From an uncultured Desulfovibrio sp. (lineage in GTDB: Bacteria; Desulfobacterota; Desulfovibrionia; Desulfovibrionales; Desulfovibrionaceae): a DNA stretch of 9,842 nucleotides. The DNA lies in assembly GCA_947176055.1 (NCBI GenBank), contig CAMWPE010000081.1:1-9842 (forward strand). Reading direction: 5' to 3'. This document shows positions 1-5,444 of this stretch, piece after piece. Under the pieces are notes generated by a model. That model did no database searches and was not told the origin of the DNA. It saw only the letters and a list, made by a program, of their open reading frames with translations. The position numbers and the translations under genes are program-made. Within the stretch, counting starts at the first letter, position 1. Every line of letters begins with the position of its first letter.

Positions 1-18
1 GATTATGGTTACAAACGC

Positions 19-35
19 GCGACGGAATCCGTCGC
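19..35 (-). terminator. Weak hairpin after the ArsR-type gene
   Basis: A 17-base near-perfect inverted repeat (GCGACGGA, one central base, TCCGTCGC) lies 9 bases past the stop codon of the minus-strand regulator. Read on the minus strand it is followed by GCGTTTGT, so the T tract is short and displaced. It may end the regulator transcript, but it is a poor match to a classic intrinsic terminator. Confidence 0.35.
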
Positions 36-44
36 CCATTGAGC

Positions 45-374
45 TTAAGTTTGTTTGTTCCTTTCCGCGATATTTTTTTGATCGTCTTCCAGGGACGCGA
101 GCAACGAGCGCAACAGTTCGACCGAGCCTGCCAGCGACAAGCGGCAATACTTTTCGCGTCCCGCCTTCCGGACGGCTATCACGCCGGTCTGTTTCAACAG
201 TTTGAGGTGATGCGAAACAGCGGTGCGGGAGATGGTCATTTTTTCCGCCAGGGCGTTGACGGTCAGTTCGCCGTTCTGAAAAAGGCGCTCAAGAAGCTCC
301 TGCCGCCGCTCATCCTGCAAGATTACAAAAATGGGGGCGCACTGGCGCAATATGGATAATGTCCGTTCGCTCAT
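45..374 (-). CDS. ArsR-family winged-helix transcriptional regulator, without the usual metal-site motif
   Basis: The 110-residue product has the size and layout of an ArsR/SmtB winged-helix DNA-binding protein, which normally acts as a dimeric repressor. Residues about 35-75 hold the helix-turn-helix (LTVNALAEKM, then SRTAVSHHLKLLKQTGVI as recognition helix), followed by the wing (IAVRKAGREKYCRL). The classic alpha-3 metal-site sequence ELCVCDL is replaced here by ELTVNAL, and the C-terminal helix has no histidines, so a metal ligand set is not visible. I chose the ATG at 374 because family similarity begins there. The frame stays open to a TTG at 434, which would add 20 residues, and neither start has a convincing Shine-Dalgarno sequence. 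The gene lies downstream of metK on the same strand but beyond the metK terminator and with its own promoter, so it is probably a separate transcript. The effector is unknown. Confidence 0.88.
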   Translation of the reverse strand: MSERTLSILRQCAPIFVILQDERRQELLERLFQNGELTVNALAEKMTISRTAVSHHLKLLKQTGVIAVRKAGREKYCRLSLAGSVELLRSLLASLEDDQKNIAERNKQT

Positions 375-460
375 GGCAATATGTCGATATGTTCGCTCTT
401 TTTGACATTTAGCGCAATCTGACCGCAAGCGCAAGAGTCGCGCGAATTTTCTTCTTCAAA

Positions 461-490
461 ATTATAACGCTGTGTTCATTAAAATGTTAT
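461..490 (-). promoter_or_regulatory. Sigma-70-type promoter of the ArsR-type gene
   Basis: On the minus strand there is a perfect TATAAT at 466-461, preceded by ATAACA at 490-485 (4 of 6 bases match TTGACA) with an 18-base spacer. Transcription would start near 454, giving a leader of about 80 bases before the ATG at 374. This supports independent expression of the regulator rather than read-through from metK. Confidence 0.5.
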
Positions 491-541
491 CATAGGGCGG
501 TCCCGAAGCAAATGCGATAAAGTTCTTTGAAAGCGGGCCGC

Positions 542-603
542 GGGAGAAAACTTGCTTTCGCAAGCGAAGCGCGTTGCAAGAGCGAAGCGTACTGTTGTCT
601 CCC
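542..603. repeat. Palindromic element with internal direct repeats
   Basis: The outer arms GGGAGAAAAC (542-551) and GTTGTCTCCC (594-603) pair at 9 of 10 positions. Inside are a hairpin CTTGC-TTTC-GCAAG (551-564) and two direct copies of GCAAG(A)GCGAAGCG (560-570 region and 575-589). The structure is non-coding and not followed by a T tract on either strand. It could be a dispersed intergenic repeat (REP or MITE-like) or a small structured RNA. Copy number in the genome cannot be judged from one window. Confidence 0.45.
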
Positions 604-660
604 ACAAAATATCACTAAACAATTTAAACAGAGCGAATTAGAATTACCGGCGCGGAGATT

Positions 661-692
661 ACAAATTAAAAAAGGGCGACCGGAGTCGCCCT
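661..692 (-). terminator. Intrinsic terminator of the panC-metK unit
   Basis: A perfect 8-bp stem AGGGCGAC/GTCGCCCT (673-692) with a four-base loop is followed on the minus strand by TTTTTTAATTTGT. It lies 22 bases past the metK stop codon and is a textbook rho-independent terminator. Confidence 0.85.
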
Positions 693-714
693 GAAAGTTC
701 GAATTATGCGCTAA

Positions 715-1887
715 TCAGGCTTTAACGGCGGCGCGCAAATCGTCGACAGCGTCCGTTCTTTCCCAGGTAAATTCCGGCAGGTCGCGACCGAAATGACCGT
801 AACAGGCGGATTTGAGGTAAATGGGACGCTTCAGATCCAGCCTTTTGCTGATGAAATAGGGGCGCAAATCGAACACATCGCGCACGGCTTTGGTCAGAAC
901 TTCGTCTGGAATATCGCCGGTTCCGCGGGAAGAGACGAGCACGCTGACCGGATCGGCCACGCCTATGGCATAGGCGATCTGGACTTCGCATTCGGGAGCC
1001 AGACCGGCCGCGACGATATTTTTGGCGATATAGCGGCCCATATAGGCTCCGGAGCGGTCGACTTTCGAGGGATCCTTGCCGGAGAAAGCTCCGCCGCCAT
1101 GATGGCCCGAGCCGCCGTAGGTGTCCTGAATTATTTTGCGGCCGGTGAGTCCGCAGTCGCCCATGGGGCCGCCGACTACGAAGCGACCGGTGGTATTAAT
1201 AAAAATTTCGCAATCTTTTTCGTCAAAATAGCCGGACTCTTCCAGGATTGGCCGGATGACTTCCTTTTTCACGGCCTCGGCGATGTCGGCCTGGCTGACG
1301 TGTGGCGCGTGCTGCGTGGACACTACTACATTATTAATACGGACAGGCTTGCCGTCCTGGTATTCGAAAGACACCTGCGTTTTGCCGTCCGGCCTGAAAA
1401 AGTCGACTATGCCATCCTTGCGGACGCGCGCGAGTCGCTGGGATAGCTGATGCGCCCAGTAAATGGGCGCCGGCATAAAAGCCGGAGTTTCGTTGGACGC
1501 GAAGCCGAACATCATGCCTTGATCGCCGGCGCCCTGCTCTTCGGGATTCTCCTTTTTCACACCCTGGGCAATATCAGGCGACTGATGATCGATGGACGAA
1601 ATAACGGCGCAGGTTTGCCAGTCGAAGCCCATTTCGGAACTGTTATAGCCAATGTTTTTAATCGTCTCGCGCACGATTTTGGGGAGATCCGCGTAACCCT
1701 TGGTGCTGATTTCGCCGGCTACTACGGCCATGCCGGTAGTGACGAGAGTTTCGCAGGCTACATGGGAGTCGGGATCCTGCGCCAGCAGGGTGTCCAGAAC
1801 GGCGTCGGAGATCTGATCCGCCACCTTGTCCGGATGGCCTTCGGTGACCGATTCGGAAGTAAAATAATATTTGCCTTTATTGTGCAT
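715..1887 (-). CDS. metK: S-adenosylmethionine synthetase (methionine adenosyltransferase)
   Basis: This cytoplasmic enzyme makes S-adenosylmethionine from methionine and ATP, releasing phosphate and diphosphate. The 390-residue length is normal for bacterial MetK. Diagnostic segments are visible in order: the ATP-binding GHPDK at residues 17-21, GAGDQGMMFG at 119-128 and the glycine-rich GGGAFSGKD at 264-272, followed by PSKVDRS. The ATG at 1887 is preceded by a strong ribosome binding site, AAAGGAGAG, with AGGAG 5 bases from the start. That site lies inside the last codons of panC, and the metK start overlaps the panC stop region by 11 bases, so the two genes are probably co-transcribed and perhaps translationally coupled. 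A clear terminator follows. The product is the methyl or radical source for the neighbouring RlmN and radical SAM enzyme, although that proximity need not be functional. Confidence 0.98.
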   Translation of the reverse strand: MHNKGKYYFTSESVTEGHPDKVADQISDAVLDTLLAQDPDSHVACETLVTTGMAVVAGEISTKGYADLPKIVRETIKNIGYNSSEMGFDWQTCAVISSIDHQSPDIAQGVKKENPEEQGAGDQGMMFGFASNETPAFMPAPIYWAHQLSQRLARVRKDGIVDFFRPDGKTQVSFEYQDGKPVRINNVVVSTQHAPHVSQADIAEAVKKEVIRPILEESGYFDEKDCEIFINTTGRFVVGGPMGDCGLTGRKIIQDTYGGSGHHGGGAFSGKDPSKVDRSGAYMGRYIAKNIVAAGLAPECEVQIAYAIGVADPVSVLVSSRGTGDIPDEVLTKAVRDVFDLRPYFISKRLDLKRPIYLKSACYGHFGRDLPEFTWERTDAVDDLRAAVKA

Positions 1888-2740
1888 AATCTCTCCTTTG
1901 CAACAATATATTATCTATAAGTCTCGCTTTGCCCAGTTTTACGGCGCAGGCCAGCAAACCGGAACCTTCTATCGATTGTAGTTCCTTCAGGCTTTCCGGG
2001 TGGACGAGAGTCAGGTAATCCGTTTCGGCTTGAGGCATATGGCGACGCCAATAATCGCGAACGGCGGCTATGATTGCCGGAGCTTCGCGAACGCCCTTGC
2101 CCGTCAGTTCCGCGGCCAGTTCAAGACCTTTGCGAAGATGAGGAGCGACGCGTCTTTCGTCGCGAGTCAAATAAACATTCCGCGAAGACATGGCCAGACC
2201 GTCGGCCTCTCTGACCGTCGGCAGGGCGACAATCGTCGCTGGAACATTCAGGTCGCGAACCATGCGTTTTATAATAGCTTGCTGTTGCCAGTCCTTCTCG
2301 CCGAAAACCGCCAGATCAGCCTGGGATACGAGCAAAAGCTTTAAAACCACCGTGCAGACGCCGCGAAAATGAATCGGCCGCGACGCGCCGCAAAGGCCCC
2401 TGGCGAGATTCGGCGTCACCACCCACGCCGCGTGATCCGGATAATAAAAATCTTCCGGAGCAGGAGCGAACAAAGCGTCGGCGCCAACGGCTTCCGCGAT
2501 TGCCCGGTCGCGTTCGAAATCGCGCGGATAAGCCGCGAGATCCTCTCCCGGACCAAATTGCGCTGGATTGACAAAAAGACTTACCACAAGTCTTTTCGCA
2601 TTCGCGCGCCCGTATTCCATAAGTTTTTGATGGCCCGCGTGATAATAACCCATGGTGGGAACAAGAGCTATGGTGTCTCCGGCCGCGCGCCACTCGCGAC
2701 ATTGCGCGGCTAAATCGCGCGGTTTGGTAAATATCCGCAT
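1877..2740 (-). CDS. panC: Pantothenate synthetase (pantoate-beta-alanine ligase)
   Basis: PanC joins pantoate and beta-alanine using ATP through a pantoyl-adenylate intermediate, the last step of vitamin B5 synthesis leading to coenzyme A. The 287-residue product is full length. Visible motifs are the HxGH-type adenylate site PTMGYYHAGH (residues 28-37), FVNPAQFGPGEDL (56-68), HFRG near 124-127, GEKDWQQ (147-153, where many homologues have GEKDYQQ) and SSRNVYL (185-191, usually SSRNRYL). The YYHAGH variant is one I associate with Desulfovibrio-type PanC. The start at 2740 fits the family N-terminus, but the leader has no clear Shine-Dalgarno sequence. The gene is the first of a panC-metK unit and is divergent from rlmN. 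A perfect palindrome lies 14 bases upstream of its start. No panB or panD is present in the window. Confidence 0.97.
   Translation of the reverse strand: MRIFTKPRDLAAQCREWRAAGDTIALVPTMGYYHAGHQKLMEYGRANAKRLVVSLFVNPAQFGPGEDLAAYPRDFERDRAIAEAVGADALFAPAPEDFYYPDHAAWVVTPNLARGLCGASRPIHFRGVCTVVLKLLLVSQADLAVFGEKDWQQQAIIKRMVRDLNVPATIVALPTVREADGLAMSSRNVYLTRDERRVAPHLRKGLELAAELTGKGVREAPAIIAAVRDYWRRHMPQAETDYLTLVHPESLKELQSIEGSGLLACAVKLGKARLIDNILLQRRDYAQ
1891..1899 (-). promoter_or_regulatory. metK ribosome binding site inside panC
   Basis: The minus-strand sequence AAAGGAGAG lies within panC codons near its 3' end and is spaced 5 bases (measured from AGGAG) from the metK ATG. It fixes the metK start and places metK initiation in the path of ribosomes finishing panC. 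Confidence 0.8.
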
Positions 2741-2753
2741 ATCAAGTTATGGT

Positions 2754-2776
2754 AATATGGTTTGACAAACCATATT
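2754..2776. promoter_or_regulatory. Perfect 11-1-11 palindrome between divergent panC and rlmN, candidate operator
   Basis: AATATGGTTTG, one central A, then CAAACCATATT is a perfect inverted repeat of 23 bases. It sits 14 bases before the panC start and 33 before the rlmN start, where it could control both. On the plus strand a TTGACA (2762-2767) lies across its centre and could be the -35 of rlmN, but no good -10 follows at normal spacing. On the minus strand the left arm supplies a possible panC -10 (CATATT). The symmetry and size fit a dimeric repressor site. The binding protein is unknown. Confidence 0.6.
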
Positions 2777-2809
2777 TAACCCAATAGCGGACGCTTGTAA
2801 AGGCCGAAT

Positions 2810-3925
2810 TTGACAATGACCGTAAATATGGGATTAATAAGGCGCATGAACGCGAAGTCGTTGACGGACGGACGGGTCGATCTCCTCGAATTTACTTTGC
2901 CGAATCTCGAAAAATGGTTTGTCGAAGAACTGGATGAGCCGAGGTACAGGGCGGAGCAGGTCTGGCGCTGGATCCAGCGCGATCTCGCCCGCGACTTCGG
3001 CTCCATGACAAATGTCTCGAAAAAACTGCGCCAAAAACTCGTGGAAAAAGCGGCGATAGTCTGGCCGGATGTGGAGAAAATACAAAAAAGCGCCGACGGT
3101 TCGGTAAAATTTCTCCTGAAACTGGGCGACGGCGCGAGGATAGAAACGGTGCTTCTGCCCGCGGAAAATCGCGCGGGCGACACCCGCTGGTCCCAGTGTC
3201 TGTCAACGCAGGCCGGCTGTCCCATGCGGTGCGCCTTCTGCGCGACCGGTCAGGCCGGATTCAAACGCAATCTGACGATGGGCGAAATCCTGGGACAGGT
3301 TCTGATCGGTCGCGATTATCTCGATGACCGGCGAATGGACTGGCCCATTCTGCGTAATCTTGTTTTTATGGGCATGGGCGAGCCGCTCCTGAATCTGGAC
3401 GCGCTTATCCCGGCCCTGGAGAGCCTTTCCTCCGAAAAGGGCATGAACTTTTCTCCCCGACGGATAACAGTGTCCACTTGCGGTATCCGGGATGGCCTCG
3501 AAAAACTGGGAGAATCTGGGTTGGCCTATCTAGCCGTGTCCCTGCACGCTCCGACACAGGAATTACGGAAAAAGATAATGCCCTTCGCGGCGTCCTGGCC
3601 GCTCGGAGAGATGATGGACGCGCTAGCGTCGTATCCGCTAAAAACCCGCGAGCGGATCACTTACGAATATCTGCTATTGGGAGGAGTAAACGACAGCCTG
3701 GAAAACGCCCGCGAACTTGTCAGGCTCTTGAGCCGGACAAAAGCCAAAGTCAATCTCATAATTTACAATCCGGTTCCGGGTTTGCCCTTCAAAAGACCCT
3801 CCGACGAAAGCGTCGCCGCCTTTCAAAAATACCTCTACGATAAAAACGTCATGTGCATTGTCCGCAAAAGCCGGGGCGCGGATATCGCCGCGGCCTGCGG
3901 GCAATTGGCGGGAGATATGGCTTAG
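2810..3925 (+). CDS. rlmN: Dual-specificity 23S rRNA A2503 / tRNA A37 C2-methyltransferase, radical SAM
   Basis: RlmN methylates C2 of adenosine 2503 in 23S rRNA and of adenosine 37 in some tRNAs by radical SAM chemistry. The 371-residue product has the full catalytic set. The [4Fe-4S] motif is C137, C141 and C144. C130 lies seven residues before it, matching the cysteine that resolves the enzyme-RNA adduct (C118 in E. coli). Near the C-terminus, C363 in the segment AACGQL matches the cysteine that carries the methyl group (C355). The SAM-binding GMGEP is at 188-192. The start is uncertain: AAAGG at 2799-2803 is 6 bases before the TTG at 2810 but 12 before the ATG at 2816, with further in-frame ATGs at 2828 and 2846. 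The gene is divergent from panC-metK, and 167 bases separate it from the next gene, so it is probably monocistronic. Confidence 0.96.
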   Translation: MTMTVNMGLIRRMNAKSLTDGRVDLLEFTLPNLEKWFVEELDEPRYRAEQVWRWIQRDLARDFGSMTNVSKKLRQKLVEKAAIVWPDVEKIQKSADGSVKFLLKLGDGARIETVLLPAENRAGDTRWSQCLSTQAGCPMRCAFCATGQAGFKRNLTMGEILGQVLIGRDYLDDRRMDWPILRNLVFMGMGEPLLNLDALIPALESLSSEKGMNFSPRRITVSTCGIRDGLEKLGESGLAYLAVSLHAPTQELRKKIMPFAASWPLGEMMDALASYPLKTRERITYEYLLLGGVNDSLENARELVRLLSRTKAKVNLIIYNPVPGLPFKRPSDESVAAFQKYLYDKNVMCIVRKSRGADIAAACGQLAGDMA

Positions 3926-3929
3926 GAAG

Positions 3930-3983
3930 CCAGCGCGAAAATATTAATAATTTGAAATCGCGGTTCTCTAAAGTTTCCGCTGG
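3930..3983 (+). repeat. Inverted repeat just after rlmN
   Basis: CCAGCG, a bulged C, GAAA (3930-3940) can pair with TTTCCGCTGG (3974-3983), giving ten base pairs around a 33-base AT-rich loop. It begins 5 bases after the rlmN stop. No T tract follows, so it is not a standard terminator. It might protect or end the rlmN transcript. Confidence 0.3.
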
Positions 3984-4006
3984 ATAGAAGATAGGTATTA
4001 TATATA
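3973..4006 (+). promoter_or_regulatory. Possible promoter of the accessory four-gene unit
   Basis: The AT-rich gap after rlmN contains TATTATATATAG (3996-4007), the best -10-like sequence before the cysteine-cluster gene. The -35 region is poor (TTTCCG at 3974-3979, 16-base spacing). Transcription would start near 4010, about 80 bases ahead of the first ATG. This is only a suggestion from composition and position. Confidence 0.3.
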
Positions 4007-4092
4007 GCTTTTATCGAGCTTCTGGTATTTAGCCCAAAAAAAATTGATCGAGGTGTCGCAAGACGGATAAATGTAAAAATTCCCGAAAAAAA

Positions 4093-4374
4093 ATGGTCAA
4101 ACAGCTCGTTTTCCCCTGCGATCGATGCGGCGAGTGTTGCCGCAATTTGCGCCTGTTCGGCAAGCCTTACGAATGGTTGCTGGACGCGGAAGGACGCGCG
4201 TGTCGATATTTTAATCAGCGCGAAAATCTTTGCTCCATATATCCAATCAGACCGTTAATCTGCAATATAGAGGTTGGACGCGCTGTGTTTTATAAGGATG
4301 TGTCGCCGGACGAATTTATAAAAAGCAATATTCAGGGTTGCATATTTTTGAAAAATATCGCCGCGAAACAGTAA
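4093..4374 (+). CDS. Small CxxCxxCC cysteine-cluster protein (YkgJ-like)
   Basis: This 93-residue cytoplasmic protein has eight cysteines in the pattern of the CxxCxxCC family, also called YkgJ-like: C9, C12, C15, C16, then C37, C47 and C57 at regular spacing in the segment CSIYPIRPLIC. An extra C83 lies near the C-terminus. Family members are thought to bind zinc or an iron-sulfur cluster, but the biochemical role is not settled. The start is the only ATG in frame after the upstream stop codon. It follows a run of A residues and has no evident Shine-Dalgarno sequence. The radical SAM gene follows at once, with a ribosome binding site directly after the stop codon, so this protein may be a metal or cluster partner of that enzyme (inference). 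Its sequence is more AT-rich than rlmN, fitting an accessory origin. Confidence 0.82.
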   Translation: MVKQLVFPCDRCGECCRNLRLFGKPYEWLLDAEGRACRYFNQRENLCSIYPIRPLICNIEVGRAVFYKDVSPDEFIKSNIQGCIFLKNIAAKQ

Positions 4375-4391
4375 AAAGGAAGTAAGGCATC
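4375..4391 (+). promoter_or_regulatory. Ribosome binding site and putative ATC start of the radical SAM gene
   Basis: AAAGGA (4375-4380) begins directly after the stop codon of the cysteine-cluster gene and is 8 bases from an in-frame ATC at 4389. No ATG, GTG or TTG occurs in this frame between the stop at 4383-4385 and the GTG at 4488. A rare ATC start, or a base change from a normal start codon, would explain the conserved upstream coding sequence. Confidence 0.45.
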
Positions 4392-5393
4392 GTTAAATTT
4401 AACCTGGAATATGTCGAGCGCGCCGCGAGGGATCTTGAGCCTGTATTCGTTCCAAGGAAGCAGGATTATTACCATCTCGCTTTTGGCGTGACAAGAAATT
4501 GCAATTTTGACTGTCCCTTTTGCTATTACCATGATGGGAAAAACACCTGTAGTTCCGGAGATCTTTCTCTCTCCGTAGTCAAAAATATTTTTAAAGAGTT
4601 ACCCATGCTCGCCGGGGTCATAGTGGGTCTGGAAGGCGAGCCTTTACTATACAATAATTTGCCAGGATTTATGGAGCTGGCCGAGACTCATTCAAGAGCC
4701 ATTACAATAATAACCAACGGCGGTCCGCTTACTGAAAAAGTATGCCGCGATTGGGCGAATTTTTCTATCAAAAATATCATATTGAGCGTTGACGCGGCGG
4801 ATAGACTGTCATACGAGCGCTTTCGGAAAAACGGCGGCTTTGAAAGATTCAAGAAGAACGCGGCCATGGTAGCGGGGATGTTGCCGTGCCAATTTCACGC
4901 GACGGTTTTCAAGGAAAATCTTAAGTCCTTGCTCGGCATGCCAGCTCTCGCTTATGATCTGGGGATTAAACGATTATCCTTGCAACTGTTGCGCTCGCAT
5001 CCCGGCTCCATGGCCAGACATATCCGGTCGGCTTCGAGGGCGGAGCTATCCCGCTGGTTGCCTGAAATGCGGGCCAACGCGGCGCAATATAATATTGACT
5101 TGGGGTTCGATCGCAACTTCGGCGATCTGGTTTGGGAATCAGATCAGATTGACGCGGCGAGTATAAAACATACTACCGGCAACGGAACCCATTGCGAGCA
5201 CGCCGACACGCTCGCGTGCGTTTTATCCGACGGGCGTTTGTTTCCCTGCGCCGGAGATTTTGAGCCGGTTCCTATAAAAGAATATTCTTTTGACGGAATG
5301 TTTAATCATCCCTATTTGCTGGCATTGCGGGCGCTGCGCGGAGCGGGGCGACTTATCGAGCCATGCCGGATTTGCATGAACATTGAACATTAA
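4389..5393 (+). CDS. Radical SAM enzyme with Cys-rich (SPASM/twitch-like) C-terminus; apparent non-canonical start
   Basis: The protein has the radical SAM [4Fe-4S] motif CNFDCPFC (C38, C42, C45 counted from 4389), a glycine-rich EGEP (residues 82-85) and ITNGG for SAM binding. A C-terminal cysteine group follows: C269, C277, C287, C326 and C329, resembling the auxiliary-cluster region of SPASM or twitch enzymes that modify peptides or proteins. The only standard start is GTG at 4488, which leaves just four residues before the first cluster cysteine and removes beta-strand 1. The frame is open back to a stop at 4383-4385 and encodes a typical strand just before the motif (YYHLAFGVTRN). An AAAGGA lies 8 bases before ATC at 4389, so I place the start there. 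If GTG is used, the product is 301 rather than 334 residues. The substrate is unknown, and no precursor peptide was seen nearby. Confidence 0.82.
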   Translation: MVKFNLEYVERAARDLEPVFVPRKQDYYHLAFGVTRNCNFDCPFCYYHDGKNTCSSGDLSLSVVKNIFKELPMLAGVIVGLEGEPLLYNNLPGFMELAETHSRAITIITNGGPLTEKVCRDWANFSIKNIILSVDAADRLSYERFRKNGGFERFKKNAAMVAGMLPCQFHATVFKENLKSLLGMPALAYDLGIKRLSLQLLRSHPGSMARHIRSASRAELSRWLPEMRANAAQYNIDLGFDRNFGDLVWESDQIDAASIKHTTGNGTHCEHADTLACVLSDGRLFPCAGDFEPVPIKEYSFDGMFNHPYLLALRALRGAGRLIEPCRICMNIEH

Positions 5394-5444
5394 TCGACCG
5401 CCGCCCATTTTCTCTTATGAGCGCGTTATTTTGGAGACATTAAT

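Larger units (their letters stand above)
375..714. other. Non-coding interval between the regulator and metK
   Basis: This 340-base stretch has no convincing gene beyond a possible 20-residue TTG-started extension of the regulator. It contains a minus-strand promoter (461-490), a palindromic element (542-603) and the metK terminator (661-692). Just upstream of the regulator's ATG, on the minus strand, the pentamer CATAT occurs twice, separated by CGA. This is a possible but weak operator. Confidence 0.6.

Noticed and set aside
375..434. N-terminal extension of the ArsR-type regulator from a TTG at 434
   Set aside because: The extra 20 residues do not look like part of the family fold and the TTG has no ribosome binding site. 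It cannot be fully excluded because the ATG at 374 also lacks a strong one.
793..1446. Long plus-strand open frame of 217 codons opposite metK
   Set aside because: It is the antisense shadow of a highly conserved metK. Its product has no recognisable motif and no ribosome binding site was seen.
2741..2809. A SAM riboswitch upstream of panC-metK
   Set aside because: The gap to the divergent gene is only 69 bases and shows a palindrome but no multi-helix aptamer fold.
3926..4092. A small precursor-peptide gene for the radical SAM enzyme in the gap before the cysteine-cluster gene
   Set aside because: No open frame with a start codon, ribosome binding site and reasonable length was seen in this AT-rich gap.
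4411..4491. A 26-residue open frame starting with ATG whose TGA overlaps the GTG at 4488, like a coupled leader peptide
   Set aside because: It is out of frame with the conserved radical SAM N-terminal sequence encoded by the same bases, has no good ribosome binding site, and its peptide looks like a frame-shifted shadow.
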